64,000 nt of DNA from an uncultured Clostridia bacterium (GTDB lineage Bacteria; Bacillota; Clostridia; UMGS1810). Numbering within the stretch: position 1 is the stretch's first letter; each line of letters begins with the position of its first letter. The notes under the pieces are model-generated. The model searched no databases. It saw only the letters and a program-made list of their open reading frames with translations, and had not been told where the DNA came from. Location: contig CAKSJG010000006.1 of assembly GCA_934463165.1 (NCBI GenBank), positions 1 through 64,000 of the forward strand, given 5' to 3'. This document shows positions 1 to 8,329 of the stretch, piece after piece. Both the position numbers and the translations under genes were made by a program.

Positions 1-230
1 ATCTTTATAAGCTGCGGGGTATCATCTGCGCCCCAAGCTGCATCAAAACTTATTGAGCATATTTTTTCTTCACCTTAGTCGACACAGTATACGGGCAAAC
101 CCGCAAGATCGGTATTATTGTTAAAAACATAGCTTGACGAATCCCACTTTGTCATAAGCGTTACTGCCGCGGCAACAAACATAATTGCATAAAAAATAAC
201 GGATTTTCTTTTTAAAACAAATATTTTCAT
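1..230 (-). pseudogene. Polysaccharide deacetylase, N-terminal part, interrupted by an in-frame stop (partial)
   Basis: Read leftward from an ATG at 228-230 behind a good AGAGGTG ribosome site, the frame gives a 51-residue membrane-anchored N-terminus (MKIFVLKRKS, then a hydrophobic segment) ending LPVYCVD. It then meets TAA at 75-77. The same frame continues past the stop with GEEKICSISFDAAWGADDT, which is the first catalytic block of NodB/PdaB-type polysaccharide deacetylases (S-F-D-A-A-W-G-x-D-D-T). A sense codon such as AAA or CAA at this place would restore the gene, so one substitution explains the break. The gene runs off the left edge. A sequencing or assembly error, or a genuinely dead gene, cannot be told apart here. 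Family assignment is firm from the DAAWGADDT block; status as pseudogene is less sure. Confidence 0.72.
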
Positions 231-309
231 AAACGGTGCACCTCTTTATATGTCACTGTTTAATTATATTTGTATTTTATAAAATATATTCCGATATGTA
301 ATGTTTAAA

Positions 310-966
310 TTATTTTCTCATGTCATTTATCCGTACTATACTCCACCTATAATGTGTTGCAAGCATACGAACTGCAAATGTAAACGTCATTGAAATCAAT
401 ACTGACACGGTGGAATCAAATTTATTCATATACAGAAAATAATATATAATACTTCCTCCTATTGAGGTCAAAGCATATATGTGTTTACGAAAAATATACG
501 GTATGGAATTTGTCATTACATCTCTGAGAATACCGCCCCCTACTCCCGTAATTGTTCCGCAGCAAACCGAAAAAACGATATTTGAACCGTATATTGAACT
601 GCAGGCAACATCCGTTCCCATAACGGTTACGGCAGCAAGACCGAGAGCATCAAAAATATTATTGGTTTTTTCAACCTTAAGCCTGACTACTTTATCTATA
701 CCGTGCGTTATGTAAAAAATAATAAATACCATAAGAGATACAAGCATTGAAAGTAAAAGCATTTTTTTATTTGAAAACACAAGCGGAGGGATGTTTCCCA
801 TCATCATATCTCTTATAATTCCTCCTCCGAACGAGGTTACACAGCCGATAAATACCACTCCGAAAGCATCAAGTCCGCGGTCTATTGCAACAAGAGTACC
901 CGATACCGCAAAGGCAACCGTACCTATAATTTCCGTTATAAGCAAAACAATTTCAGTAACGCTCAC
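310..966 (-). CDS. TRIC / UPF0126 family membrane protein
   Basis: A 218-residue integral membrane protein with about seven hydrophobic helices and an internal duplication. Each half carries a glycine-rich block followed by RD: FGGGIIRDMMMG near residue 46 and VGGGILRDVMT near residue 143. This is the signature of the bacterial UPF0126 family, related to trimeric intracellular cation channels (TRIC). The likely role is a monovalent cation channel in the cytoplasmic membrane; the physiological substrate is not known from sequence. Length fits the family (about 200-220 residues). It lies upstream of, and in the same direction as, the broken deacetylase, with about 80 bases between them. Confidence 0.85.
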   Translation of the reverse strand: MSVTEIVLLITEIIGTVAFAVSGTLVAIDRGLDAFGVVFIGCVTSFGGGIIRDMMMGNIPPLVFSNKKMLLLSMLVSLMVFIIFYITHGIDKVVRLKVEKTNNIFDALGLAAVTVMGTDVACSSIYGSNIVFSVCCGTITGVGGGILRDVMTNSIPYIFRKHIYALTSIGGSIIYYFLYMNKFDSTVSVLISMTFTFAVRMLATHYRWSIVRINDMRK

Positions 967-1064
967 TGATACTACATCCGATATATTATAACTTATTATA
1001 TGATAACATATCCGCCAAAATAATTCAATAAAAGTTTTTATATATAAAACAAATCATGATATAA

Positions 1065-1127
1065 AGCAATATAGGAAATATTTACAGCAATATAGGTGTT
1101 GAAAAATCTCCTGTATTGTGATAATCT
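1065..1127 (+). promoter_or_regulatory. Promoter with an 11-bp direct repeat upstream of the -35
   Basis: AGCAATATAGG occurs at 1065-1075 and again at 1086-1096, exactly 21 bases apart (two helical turns). Immediately after it comes TTGAAA (1099-1104) and, 17 bases on, TAATCT (1122-1127), a plausible sigma-A promoter for the gene starting at 1167. Repeats abutting a -35 box in this way are typical of activator sites. The repeat is directly visible; its role is inferred. Confidence 0.5.
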
Positions 1128-1166
1128 TAAGTTAACAACAATTATTAAATGAGAGGATTGATAAAA

Positions 1167-1940
1167 ATGATTATAGGCGCTCAGATGTTTACCGTTCACG
1201 AACAATGCCAAACCCTTGAGGGAATAAGTGAATCTTTGAAAAAAATAGCCGATATAGGTTATAAAAGTGTTCAGGTTTCCGGAACATGTCCTTATGATGC
1301 CATGTGGCTCAAGGAAGAACTTGACAAAAACGGATTGACATGTAACCTTACACATATACCGTATGATAACCTGATTAATCACACGGAAAAAGTTATAAAA
1401 GATCATGACATTCTGGAATGTAAATACATCGGTGTGGGATCAATGCCGCATATTTTTGAACCCGGAGCATCAAAGAAAAACTGGGTTGATTTTGCGAATG
1501 ATACAATGATTATCGGTAAAAAGATAGCTGAAAGCGGTCATTATTATATGTATCATAATCATTCACATGAATTTAAGAAGGATGAAAACGGCGAATATGC
1601 AATGGACTATCTCACCAAAACCATCCCTGCCGAATATATGGGTTATACACTCGATACATATTGGATAAAAGCCGGAGGCCATGATATAATTGAATGGTTT
1701 GAAAAGCTCAAAAATCAGATTCCGTGCATTCATCTTAAGGATATGAAAATCATGAATGACGGCGAGCAGCGTTATGCACCGATCGGAAAAGGTATTATAG
1801 ATTTTGAAAAGGTAATCGAAAAGGCACTGGAGCTCAACGTTGAATATGCATTTGTCGAGCAGGACAAAAGCTACGGAGAGGATCCGTTTGACTGTCTTAA
1901 ACAGAGCTATGAATATCTTACAAGTCTTGGACTGAAATAA
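1167..1940 (+). CDS. Sugar phosphate isomerase/epimerase family protein (AP endonuclease 2-type TIM barrel)
   Basis: A cytoplasmic TIM-barrel protein of about 257 residues. Visible family marks are a metal-site strand reading YYMYHNHSHEF, a later LDTYWIKAGG strand, and IHLKDMK followed by PIGKGIIDF, all typical of the xylose isomerase-like/IolE-type superfamily that isomerises or dehydrates sugars and inositols with a divalent metal. The start at 1167 is chosen because AGAGG at 1152-1156 sits about ten bases before it; an ATG at 1149 has no such site. It is a single-gene unit between its own promoter and a terminator. The substrate cannot be told from sequence. Confidence 0.8.
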   Translation: MIIGAQMFTVHEQCQTLEGISESLKKIADIGYKSVQVSGTCPYDAMWLKEELDKNGLTCNLTHIPYDNLINHTEKVIKDHDILECKYIGVGSMPHIFEPGASKKNWVDFANDTMIIGKKIAESGHYYMYHNHSHEFKKDENGEYAMDYLTKTIPAEYMGYTLDTYWIKAGGHDIIEWFEKLKNQIPCIHLKDMKIMNDGEQRYAPIGKGIIDFEKVIEKALELNVEYAFVEQDKSYGEDPFDCLKQSYEYLTSLGLK

Positions 1941-1960
1941 TAAAATACAATATAAAACTA

Positions 1961-1996
1961 TGACGGTTTTGCATTTTTGCATGCCGTCTTTTTTTA
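1961..1996 (+). terminator. Rho-independent terminator
   Basis: GACGG (1962-1966) pairs with CCGTC (1984-1988), with an inner TGCA/TGCA pairing, and is followed by a run of T. It closes the isomerase gene before the agmatine operon. Confidence 0.7.
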
Positions 1997-2079
1997 TACA
2001 CAATTTTGAATAAAATTTTTTCAATTACAAAGAATACTAAACAAGAACGTTCAAATAAATTTGAAAGGATTGGAATTAC

Positions 2080-3087
2080 ATGAAAAATTTAATCGATACA
2101 CAGGATTTCAGCAAAGAAGAAATTATTGACATTATTACGATTAGTCTTGCCGTGAAAAAAGCAATTAAAAACGGATATTATCCGCAGCTTCTTAAAAACA
2201 AAACCCTCGGAATGATTTTTCAGCAGAGCTCAACAAGAACAAGAGTTTCGTTTGAAACCGCAATGGAACAGCTCGGAGGACATGCACAGTATCTTGCTCC
2301 GGGACAAATTCAGCTCGGAGGACACGAAACACTTGAAGATACCGCAAGGGTACTTTCAAGATTATGTGATATATTAATGTCGAGAGTTGATTCACACGAA
2401 ACAATTGCCGATCTTGCAAAATATGCAACCGTACCCGTAATCAACGGAATGTCGGATTATAATCACCCGACACAGGAAATAGGCGATGCAATAACGATGT
2501 TTGAAAATCTTCCGACAGGTAAAAATATTGAGGACTGCAAAATTGTTTTTGTCGGAGATGCTACACAAGTATGCGCATCTACCATGATGATGGCAACAAA
2601 ACTCGGAATGGATTTTGTGCACTACGGTCCTAAAGGACATCAGTTAAACAGCAAATATCTGGAAATAGGAAAAAGAAACTGTATTTTATCGGGCGGAAGC
2701 TGCAGAGTAACCGAAGATGAAGACGAAGCTATGGAAAATGCAGACTTTATATATACAGATGTTTGGTACGGACTGTATAATGCCGAGCTTTCCAAAGAAG
2801 AGAGATTGGCAATATTTATGCCTAAATATCAGGTAACTCCCGAAATGGTTAAAAAAGCGGGAAGTCATGCTAAATTTATGCACTGTCTGCCTGCAAGCCG
2901 CGGAGAAGAAGTTGTGGACGCTGTTCTTGATGCTCCCTACTCGATTGCATTTGATGAAGCTGAAAACAGACTTACCGCAATGAGAGGAATTCTTATTTAT
3001 CTTATGAAAGATAAGCTTTGCTGCGATTGCATAAAAGATGCTGCAAAAGCCAATGTCGATATGGCTTTAAGCAAAATACTCAAATAA
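2080..3087 (+). CDS. ptcA: Putrescine carbamoyltransferase
   Basis: A 335-residue carbamoyltransferase. The carbamoyl-phosphate loop SSTRTR (near residue 50), HPTQE (near 130) and HCLPA (near 272) are all present, so it is catalytically complete. It transfers carbamoyl between phosphate and a diamine or ornithine. Ornithine enzymes (argF) look similar. Putrescine specificity is inferred from the operon, which has antiporter, agmatine deiminase and carbamate kinase and no arginine biosynthesis genes, and from the longer C-terminal helix typical of PTC enzymes. Here it would split N-carbamoylputrescine into putrescine and carbamoyl phosphate. The ribosome site GAAAGGATTGG precedes the ATG. It is the first gene of the four-gene unit 2080-6531. 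Confidence 0.86.
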   Translation: MKNLIDTQDFSKEEIIDIITISLAVKKAIKNGYYPQLLKNKTLGMIFQQSSTRTRVSFETAMEQLGGHAQYLAPGQIQLGGHETLEDTARVLSRLCDILMSRVDSHETIADLAKYATVPVINGMSDYNHPTQEIGDAITMFENLPTGKNIEDCKIVFVGDATQVCASTMMMATKLGMDFVHYGPKGHQLNSKYLEIGKRNCILSGGSCRVTEDEDEAMENADFIYTDVWYGLYNAELSKEERLAIFMPKYQVTPEMVKKAGSHAKFMHCLPASRGEEVVDAVLDAPYSIAFDEAENRLTAMRGILIYLMKDKLCCDCIKDAAKANVDMALSKILK

Positions 3088-3104
3088 GAAACGAGGTAGA
3101 CAAT

Positions 3105-4454
3105 ATGCCCGGAAAAACAAAAAAATTCCGTTTATTTGACGCCGTTCTTGCAGCAGTTTGTGTTGTATTGGTAGTTGAATCAGCCGCCCCCGCCGCAGCA
3201 ATCGGTAACTCTCAGTTTTTTTGGTGGTTTTTTCTTCTTATAGGTTTTTTTCTGCCGTATGCACTCATTTCCGCAGAGCTCGGTACAACATATGAGGATG
3301 AGGGCGGTATATATGACTGGGTCAAAAAAGCATACGGTCCCAAATGGGGATCAAGAGTAGCATGGTATTATTATATTAACTTTCCTCTTTGGATGGGATC
3401 GCTTGCCGTACTTTTCACCGATCTTGTGTCATTTCTGATGGGAAGTGACATGTCAACATTTTCCATGCTTGTTTGGCAAATCGCATTTATATGGATTGTT
3501 GTATTGATAAGTTCATTTAAAATCAGTGACAGCAAATGGATTTTAAATATAGCGGCAATATTTAAAGCAATAATTATGCTTGCCATCGGCTTTTTAGGTA
3601 TATATGCAAGTATAACAAAAGGAGCAGCCAATGATTACTCCATAGAAACATTTATACCGGGATTCAATTTACAGAGCCTTTCCAATATATCTGTTATTAT
3701 ATTTAATTTCCTCGGGTTTGAGGTTGTTACAACATTTGCCTCCGAAATGGATAACCCGAAAAAACAAATACCAAAGGCAATTATACTTGGCGGAATATTC
3801 ATTGCCATATTCTATATACTTGCATCGTTCGGTATAGGTGTTGCTGTTCCGCGAGATGAATTATCCGCAAGCAGCGGACTTATAGACAGCTTTGTAATGC
3901 TTACGGGCAGAAGCACCGGAATTGTGATAGTTATTTTCACACTGATGTTTATATATACACTTGCCGCAAACCTGATATCCTGGTCACTCGGTGTTAACTA
4001 CGTGGCTATGTATGCGGCAAAACAAAACGGTCTTCCCAAAGTTCTTGAAAAAGAATCAAAAGGCGGCATGCCTATGGGAGCAAATATTACCAACGGAGTT
4101 ATCGCTACGGTTATCGTTATTGTATCTGTATTTATACCGAGTGAAGATATATTCTGGAGCTTTTTTGCACTCAATATGATAACACTGCTCTTATCGTATA
4201 TACTAATGTTCCCTTCATTTTTGAAGCTCAGGAGAACAGATCCGAAAAAAGAAAGACCGTTTAAAATTAACGGCGGAAGTTTCAAATTGAAAGTCATAAC
4301 TTATGTTCCTATGATACTTCTTATATTATCGGTACTTTTGAGTTTATTTCCGCTAAGCTCGGACCCTGCTGAATTATCATCTAAAATACCGCTAATTATA
4401 GGAACGGCTGCGGCAGTTATAATCGGAGAAATTATTGCCGCAAAAGCAAAATAA
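3105..4454 (+). CDS. aguD: Agmatine:putrescine antiporter (APC superfamily)
   Basis: A polytopic amino acid/polyamine permease of 449 residues with about 12 membrane helices. The start at 3105 follows GAGGTAGA and gives a normal APC N-terminus (MPGKTKKFRLFDAVLAAV); an upstream in-frame start at 3018 would add 29 non-membrane residues inside ptcA and is rejected. The N-terminal helix region with ESAAPAAAIG and the following glutamate/glycine-rich segment match APC exchangers. Its place between ptcA and agmatine deiminase points to exchange of external agmatine for internal putrescine. Such exchange needs no extra energy for import. Transport substrate is by context. Confidence 0.83.
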   Translation: MPGKTKKFRLFDAVLAAVCVVLVVESAAPAAAIGNSQFFWWFFLLIGFFLPYALISAELGTTYEDEGGIYDWVKKAYGPKWGSRVAWYYYINFPLWMGSLAVLFTDLVSFLMGSDMSTFSMLVWQIAFIWIVVLISSFKISDSKWILNIAAIFKAIIMLAIGFLGIYASITKGAANDYSIETFIPGFNLQSLSNISVIIFNFLGFEVVTTFASEMDNPKKQIPKAIILGGIFIAIFYILASFGIGVAVPRDELSASSGLIDSFVMLTGRSTGIVIVIFTLMFIYTLAANLISWSLGVNYVAMYAAKQNGLPKVLEKESKGGMPMGANITNGVIATVIVIVSVFIPSEDIFWSFFALNMITLLLSYILMFPSFLKLRRTDPKKERPFKINGGSFKLKVITYVPMILLILSVLLSLFPLSSDPAELSSKIPLIIGTAAAVIIGEIIAAKAK

Positions 4455-4480
4455 CTTTAACAATAAAGGATGGATGCTAT

Positions 4481-5572
4481 ATGAAAACAATTAATTCAAC
4501 ACCAAAAAAAGACGGATTCAGAATGCCCGGAGAATTTGAAAAGCACGACGGGACGTATATAATCTGGCCGCAGAGACCCGACAACTGGCGCTTTGGCGGA
4601 AAACCGGCACAGCAAACATTTGTTAAGGTTGCGGAGGCAATAAGTAAATTTGAACCGGTCACCGTTTTAGTTAATCATGATCAGTATGCAAATGCAAGAC
4701 ACATGCTGCCCGACAATGTAAGATTAATTGAGGCTTCAAATAATGATTCATGGATCAGAGACTGCGGAGCGACATTCGTTACGGACGGAAAAGAAGTAAG
4801 AGGTATAGACTGGGATTTCAACGCTTGGGGCGGTCTTGTTGACGGATTATATTTTCCGTGGGATCTTGATGATGCAATAGCACAGAAGATGTGTGAAATA
4901 GAAAGAAAGGACCGATATAAAGCAAAAGACTTTATTCTTGAGGGCGGATCAATCCATGTTGACGGCGAAGGAACACTTGTCACTACGGAGGAATGCCTCT
5001 TAAGTGACGGAAGAAACAGCAGCATGACAAAATCAGAAATTGAAAATACCTTAAAAGAATATCTTAACCTAGAAAAAATAATATGGCTGAAACGCGGAAT
5101 ATACCTTGACGAAACAAACGGTCATGTGGATAATATTTTCAGCTTTGTATCACCGGGCAATGCAATTCTTGCATGGACAGACGATGAGAGTGATCCGCAA
5201 TATGAAATATGCAAGGAATGCCTTGATATACTTGAAAACGAAACCGATGCAAAGGGAAGAAAAATTAACGTAACAAAATTATATTTGCCGAAACCGATTC
5301 TCATAACAAAGGAAGAAAGCCTCGGTGTTGACGCGGTAGACGGAACTCTTCCCAGACAGGAGGGCGACAGGCTTGCTGCATCTTATGCTAATTTCTATAT
5401 TGCAAACAATGCGGTTATATATCCCAAATTTAATGATCCTAATGATACAAAAGCAGAGGAAACATTAAAAAAAGTATTTCCGGACAGAGAAGTTGTCGGT
5501 ATATATGCAAGAGAAATATTGCTCGGCGGCGGAAATATACATTGCATCACACAGCAAGTTCCGTCATGTTAA
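4481..5572 (+). CDS. aguA: Agmatine deiminase
   Basis: A 363-residue enzyme of the guanidine-modifying (pentein) fold, hydrolysing agmatine to N-carbamoylputrescine and ammonia in the cytoplasm. Diagnostic blocks are NDSWIRDCGATFV, LEGGSIHVDGEGT, NGHVDNIFSFV, and the C-terminal LGGGNIHCITQQ, whose Cys355 is the expected nucleophile. An AAAGGATGG ribosome site lies before the ATG. Length and order of motifs match the AguA family closely. It is the third gene of the operon, 26 bases after the antiporter. Confidence 0.95.
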   Translation: MKTINSTPKKDGFRMPGEFEKHDGTYIIWPQRPDNWRFGGKPAQQTFVKVAEAISKFEPVTVLVNHDQYANARHMLPDNVRLIEASNNDSWIRDCGATFVTDGKEVRGIDWDFNAWGGLVDGLYFPWDLDDAIAQKMCEIERKDRYKAKDFILEGGSIHVDGEGTLVTTEECLLSDGRNSSMTKSEIENTLKEYLNLEKIIWLKRGIYLDETNGHVDNIFSFVSPGNAILAWTDDESDPQYEICKECLDILENETDAKGRKINVTKLYLPKPILITKEESLGVDAVDGTLPRQEGDRLAASYANFYIANNAVIYPKFNDPNDTKAEETLKKVFPDREVVGIYAREILLGGGNIHCITQQVPSC

Positions 5573-5589
5573 TATAAAGGATGGTATGT

Positions 5590-6531
5590 ATGACTTCAAG
5601 AATAGTTATAGCACTCGGAGGAAACGCCCTCGGAAACACAGCTGAAGAGCAAAAGAAGATGATTGATGAAGCATGTCCGTCACTTGTTGATTTAATAAGC
5701 GACGGACATGAAATAATAATCACACACGGGAACGGCCCTCAGGTCGGAATGATCAACCTTGCATTTGACGAATCAAGCAAAGCAAACAACAAAATTTCAA
5801 AAATGCCTCTGCCGGAATGCTGTGCAATGAGTCAGGGATATATCGGTTATCATCTGCAGCAGGGAATAATGAGAGAAATAACAAAAAGAAAAATGCCGTG
5901 GCATGCCGCAACAATGATTACGCAAATAGAGGTTGACCCAAATGACAGCGCTTTTGAAAATCCGACAAAACCCATAGGCGGATATTACAGCGAAAAAGAA
6001 GCCAAGGAAATAATGGCAATGCATTCCGATATAAAAATGAAAGAAGAAGCTGGAAAAGGATACAGAGTTGTTGTTCCTTCCCCTAAGCCAGTGAACATAA
6101 TCGAGCGCGATTCTATATTAAATCTTCTGGACAATGAATTTATCGTAATCGCATGCGGCGGCGGAGGAATACCCGTCATCAAACAAAGTGACGGAAGCTT
6201 TAAGGGAGTACCTGCCGTTATAGATAAAGATTTTGCAGCAGCGAAGCTTGCCGAAGCAATAGAGGCAAAATATCTGTTTATATTGACCGCCGTTGACAAT
6301 GTATGCATAAATTTCGGAAAAGATAATGAGAAGCAGCTTACCGAAATGACAGTATCGGATGCTGAAAAATATATGCAGGATGGGCAGTTTGCACCCGGAA
6401 GCATGCTTCCCAAGGTTGCGGCAGCGTGCAGCTTTGCAAAAAGCGGAAAAGGACGCGAAGCTGTTATTGCATCACTAAAAAATGCTCCTCTTGCGGTATC
6501 CGGCAAAAGCGGAACAAGAATATACGAATAA
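5590..6531 (+). CDS. arcC: Carbamate kinase
   Basis: A 313-residue amino acid kinase-fold enzyme that uses carbamoyl phosphate and ADP to make ATP, CO2 and ammonia. Seen are the nucleotide/substrate loops ALGGNALG at the N-terminus, THGNGPQVG near residue 47, the lysine-containing VIDKDFAAAKLA near 213, and APGSMLPKVAAA near 270. The start at 5590 is preferred because the ribosome site AAAGGATGG (5576-5584) would overlap an ATG at 5581. As the last gene of the operon it yields the energy gain of the pathway. It converges on the next gene with only one base between stop codons. Confidence 0.94.
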   Translation: MTSRIVIALGGNALGNTAEEQKKMIDEACPSLVDLISDGHEIIITHGNGPQVGMINLAFDESSKANNKISKMPLPECCAMSQGYIGYHLQQGIMREITKRKMPWHAATMITQIEVDPNDSAFENPTKPIGGYYSEKEAKEIMAMHSDIKMKEEAGKGYRVVVPSPKPVNIIERDSILNLLDNEFIVIACGGGGIPVIKQSDGSFKGVPAVIDKDFAAAKLAEAIEAKYLFILTAVDNVCINFGKDNEKQLTEMTVSDAEKYMQDGQFAPGSMLPKVAAACSFAKSGKGREAVIASLKNAPLAVSGKSGTRIYE

Positions 6532-6532
6532 T

Positions 6533-8134
6533 TTATTCTTCGATATTATCCCGAATGATGACATTTTCGCTGTCGCTTACGGAAATCAGCTCATAATCAC
6601 CTTTTTTAAACGTATTATTTTCAACCGTGACATCTTTGCTGCACCTTATAAGCATACCGACATTTGAAGAGTCTATGTAATTGCCCGAAACGGTTATGTT
6701 CCCGTGAACACCCGCTTCGGGTTTTTCACATTCCGTTTCTATTACAAGAGCACATGCATCACAGTATTTTGTCATACCGTAGCCGCAGTTTAAAAATTTA
6801 TTGTTTTTTATAACTATGTCGCGTGTTCCCACAGATTCATCCCAGCCGACAGCAGTATCAATATGAATCCCCTGCCCCGTACAATTCGAAAAAACAGAAT
6901 TTTCTATAATTGCACCGCGGGTCTGAACAAGAACTCCCCTGCCCCTTACATCAGAAACGCGGCAGCTGTCAAATATCAGTTTTGCCGTTTTTGAAATATT
7001 GGCGATAAAATCACCGCATGCGTAATTATCCGGCAACGAATCTTTAAACTCAAGAATAACCTCACGCGGATTCGAACCCGATTTTTTGCTTATTACTTCC
7101 GATTCCGAAAAAGCCTTAAGCGTTATGCCCGATATAAATTCAATTTTGTCGTTTACATCAGGTATTTCAAGTATTCCGTCTTGAACAGAAGCCCGAATAC
7201 AAAAAACGGCATGCTTTTCATCTATAATTTTTTGGCATATCATGTAAAATCCGTGCACGTTGCAGGCATCATCTCCCATCGACGAAAAACCGCAATTTGT
7301 ATATTTAACATCACCCATACAGCTTATTAAATGAGTTGCATCGGTATTTGTGGATATAAGCCTCCCGCTTCGAGGCAAAACACTTAATTTTTCAAAATTA
7401 ACATCGGTACATCTGTGACATATAATACCCATGCCGAGAGCGGTATTCAGTGTAATGTTTTTTATGTTGACGTTTTTACATTTATAAAAATGAAAACATG
7501 AACTGTATGCATACATATGCCTCAGTACGATCCGGTTACCCTTTTTTACATTAAAAGCGTCTCTGTGCTTTAAAACAGCAGTTTGTTTGCCGATAAGCTT
7601 AAAAGAATCAATATTTTCAAAAACACAAAATCCCGTGAGACTTCCGTCTGACGAATTATAATCCTGATATGAAACTACGGGCTCACCGCCCGATACCGGA
7701 TATTCGTCATCAATTTTTACGGTAAGCTCATCGCCGCTGCATTCAAGAACCGTTCCTTCGGAAAAAATCGGTCTTTTCCAATCAACGGTAATATCTGAAA
7801 TTGCTACATTATTGCATTTTACAAAATCAAAAGGAAAAAGAAGCCCCGAAAAAACAAGGTGCACTCCGCCCCCGTCAATTTCAATATTATCCGTTTTATT
7901 AAGCCTTGCAAGAGGATTTTCGCACTTTGTCATTTTAAAATCACCGCTTAGCAGTTCATTTAACAAAAATATCGACCTTGTGTTCTCTACCTCATATCTT
8001 CCGTGAGGAAAAACAATTTTTGAAATCTTATGCGTTTGTGCATATTCAAAAACATTTTTTATTTCATCAAAATTAGCTTTTGCATCTGTATATGACAAAT
8101 CAACATATACCGTTTTCAAATCATTTGTATTCAT
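6533..8134 (-). CDS. GH110-like right-handed beta-helix glycosidase
   Basis: A 533-residue protein dominated by parallel beta-helix coils (repeated IEIDGGG, VAISDITVD, VNIKNITLN, ITVSGNYID-type turns). Two blocks match the GH110 alpha-1,3-galactosidases: VDWKRPIFSEGTV (residues 117-129) and the acidic region around 260-296 reading STNTDATH, then GFSSMGDDACNVHG. GH110 enzymes release terminal alpha-1,3-linked galactose, as in blood group B and linear xenoantigen glycans. No signal peptide is visible (MNTNDLKTVYVD), so it would act inside the cell on imported oligosaccharides. Membership is inferred from motif memory; activity on another galactoside is possible. A GGAGGTTAG ribosome site precedes the ATG. 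Confidence 0.72.
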   Translation of the reverse strand: MNTNDLKTVYVDLSYTDAKANFDEIKNVFEYAQTHKISKIVFPHGRYEVENTRSIFLLNELLSGDFKMTKCENPLARLNKTDNIEIDGGGVHLVFSGLLFPFDFVKCNNVAISDITVDWKRPIFSEGTVLECSGDELTVKIDDEYPVSGGEPVVSYQDYNSSDGSLTGFCVFENIDSFKLIGKQTAVLKHRDAFNVKKGNRIVLRHMYAYSSCFHFYKCKNVNIKNITLNTALGMGIICHRCTDVNFEKLSVLPRSGRLISTNTDATHLISCMGDVKYTNCGFSSMGDDACNVHGFYMICQKIIDEKHAVFCIRASVQDGILEIPDVNDKIEFISGITLKAFSESEVISKKSGSNPREVILEFKDSLPDNYACGDFIANISKTAKLIFDSCRVSDVRGRGVLVQTRGAIIENSVFSNCTGQGIHIDTAVGWDESVGTRDIVIKNNKFLNCGYGMTKYCDACALVIETECEKPEAGVHGNITVSGNYIDSSNVGMLIRCSKDVTVENNTFKKGDYELISVSDSENVIIRDNIEE

Positions 8135-8260
8135 CTCTAACCTCCGGCATTATAATATATAATATCCTTTAAATCAAATTATATATTAATTTTAACGCAT
8201 AAGCAAGACATTTTTACTATTATTTCGGCAAATGGAAGTCATTTAAAAAAAGCTATAAAA

Positions 8261-8315
8261 TGAACCAACATCCCAATCATTAGATTTTTAGTCTGATCTT
8301 TTGAGTGCTGGTTCA
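8261..8315 (-). terminator. Hairpin downstream of the acyl-CoA synthetase gene
   Basis: TGAACCAACA (8261-8270) and TGCTGGTTCA (8306-8315) form a 10-bp stem with one G-U pair in the leftward transcript, followed by TTTTATAGCTTTTTTT. Position and trailing T-run suit a terminator, though the loop of 35 bases is long. The stem shares its TGAACCA/TGGTTCA ends with the hairpin at 10061-10094. Confidence 0.5.
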
Positions 8316-8329
8316 AAATACAGCATTTT

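Noticed and set aside
2080..3087. Ornithine carbamoyltransferase argF
   Set aside because: The motifs fit both enzymes, but the three partner genes are those of the agmatine pathway and no arginine biosynthesis gene adjoins. Putrescine specificity is therefore preferred.
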